From: Gammaproteobacteria bacterium
GTDB taxonomy: Bacteria > Pseudomonadota > Gammaproteobacteria > Pseudomonadales > Azotimanducaceae
DNA length: 64,000 nucleotides
NCBI GenBank assembly: GCA_009841635.1
Contig: VXLJ01000025.1
Span: 56,563 to 120,562 of the forward strand
Direction: 5' to 3'
In this document: piece by piece, positions 63,548-64,000 of the stretch
Numbering within the stretch: position 1 is the first letter of the stretch
Layout: each line of letters opens with the position of its first letter
Notes under the pieces: generated by a model
What the model was told of the DNA's origin: nothing
Databases searched by the model: none
Seen by the model: only the letters and a program-made list of their open reading frames with translations
Translations under genes and position numbers: made by a program

Positions 63548-64000
63548 GCTGCGGTCGGCACGGCGTTGCCAACTTGCGTTCGCCAAGTCCAATCCGCAGC
63601 TGGCATGGCTCATGCATGCGTGTGACGTGCATGACCACTGGTGGCGTTACGTCCCCGGCTAATCAACAAGCGATCGAGCGACGACAATCACCACAACCCA
63701 AGGCTTGGACTGCCATGCGTCGGCGACGCAGGTCCGTCACGCACGGACCACGTCGGCAATGACGCTTTCACCAACAACACCGTCATTGTCAACTCAGGTC
63801 CAGTCACATCAACCTAACTCGCGGTGTGCAGCGCTGCAGCCACGGTCAAAATTCCAATTAAATAGCATCTCGAAGCGAATTCGAATCGTTAACAAGGGAT
63901 TTGGGAGCATCGCCAATATTGAGTTAAGAACCTCGAATCCGGCATTGGAGTGTGATCAAAAATGTGGACACATTTATGATATTTCATAAAAGGAGGACAC
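63548..64000. other. gene-poor right end
   Basis: About 450 bp without a convincing gene. Two overlapping open frames (63614-63762 and up to 63820) switch frame without shared homology and have no clear start. The last 40 bp contain ATGTGGACAC, a hairpin and AAAAGGAGGACAC, which looks like the leader of a gene beginning just past the window. Confidence 0.45.
63973..63990. repeat. short perfect hairpin near the right edge
   Basis: TTTATGA-TATT-TCATAAA, 7-bp arms, directly between a TGTGGACAC and an AGGAGGACAC element. It may be the start of an insertion sequence or a regulated leader; too little sequence remains to decide. Confidence 0.4.

Noticed and set aside
63448..63989. Small frames at the right end
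   Set aside because: They overlap the acyltransferase or lack start sites and show no family features.
1..64000. CRISPR arrays, rRNA operons, prophage genes
   Set aside because: No regularly spaced repeats, no rRNA-like stretches and no phage structural genes were seen.

Overview
This 64 kb window reads as a chromosomal segment of a Gram-negative gammaproteobacterium, probably an uncultivated, heterotrophic (possibly marine) lineage. The evidence is gammaproteobacterial gene order: cmoA-cmoB; hemA-prfA-prmC; lolB / tRNA-Gln / prs-rplY-pth-ychF; and the long run proA-nadD-rsfS-rlmH-mrdA-rodA-mltB-rlpA-dacA-lipB. There are also outer-membrane genes (a TonB-dependent receptor, lolB, an RND pump). 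Base composition looks balanced. I see no rRNA, CRISPR array, prophage or complete insertion sequence.

Layout. 1-1.7 kb: 3' part of a large SF1 helicase with a restriction-like nuclease domain, cut by the window edge. 2.2-11.7 kb: accessory lipid/CoA metabolism, with a crotonase, a Cys-type glutathione peroxidase, an ADP-forming acyl-CoA synthetase, a 2-hydroxyacyl-CoA lyase-like ThDP enzyme, a methylmalonyl-CoA-epimerase-like VOC protein, a glutaredoxin-DinB gene with an in-frame TGA at its first redox cysteine, an amidase, a PhyH dioxygenase and an SMP-30 lactonase. 11.8-20.3 kb: VOC protein, ppx convergent with ppk, cmoAB with a small HTH-membrane protein, an acyl-CoA dehydrogenase and an Smr protein. 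20.3-26.3 kb: a second PhyH protein and a two-gene RND efflux system with a TetR-type palindrome upstream. 26.3-31.8 kb: esterase, two VOC genes and a CbbQ/CbbO-like (MoxR AAA+ / VWA) pair coupled to the second VOC gene. 31.9-43.2 kb: BI-1 membrane protein, DUF2799 lipoprotein, acyl-CoA carboxyltransferase, third PhyH, tRNA-Met, DoxX, DUF1801, NhaA, an orphan, fourth PhyH, and a TonB-dependent receptor behind a near-perfect Fur box. 43.2-60.8 kb: housekeeping core (translation, PRPP, tetrapyrrole entry, lipoate, cell-wall elongation and remodelling, NAD, proline). 60.8-64 kb: DUF1295 membrane enzyme, XRE regulator, an acyltransferase and a gene-poor right end.

How the genes may work together. 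The 2-3.5 kb and 5-11 kb genes, with the PhyH proteins, contain the two signature steps of fatty-acid alpha-oxidation (2-hydroxylation of an acyl-CoA by PhyH, then cleavage by 2-hydroxyacyl-CoA lyase) together with an acyl-CoA-forming enzyme and beta-oxidation enzymes. This is inferred from family and proximity only. The most unusual single signal is the TGA at 8127-8129: the reading frame is otherwise intact on both sides and the codon sits exactly where the first Cys of the CxxC motif belongs, so selenocysteine, a recent nonsense mutation and a sequence error all need to be considered. The second candidate novelty is the VOC-CbbQ-CbbO trio, an AAA+/VWA remodelling pair with no Rubisco or NO reductase nearby.
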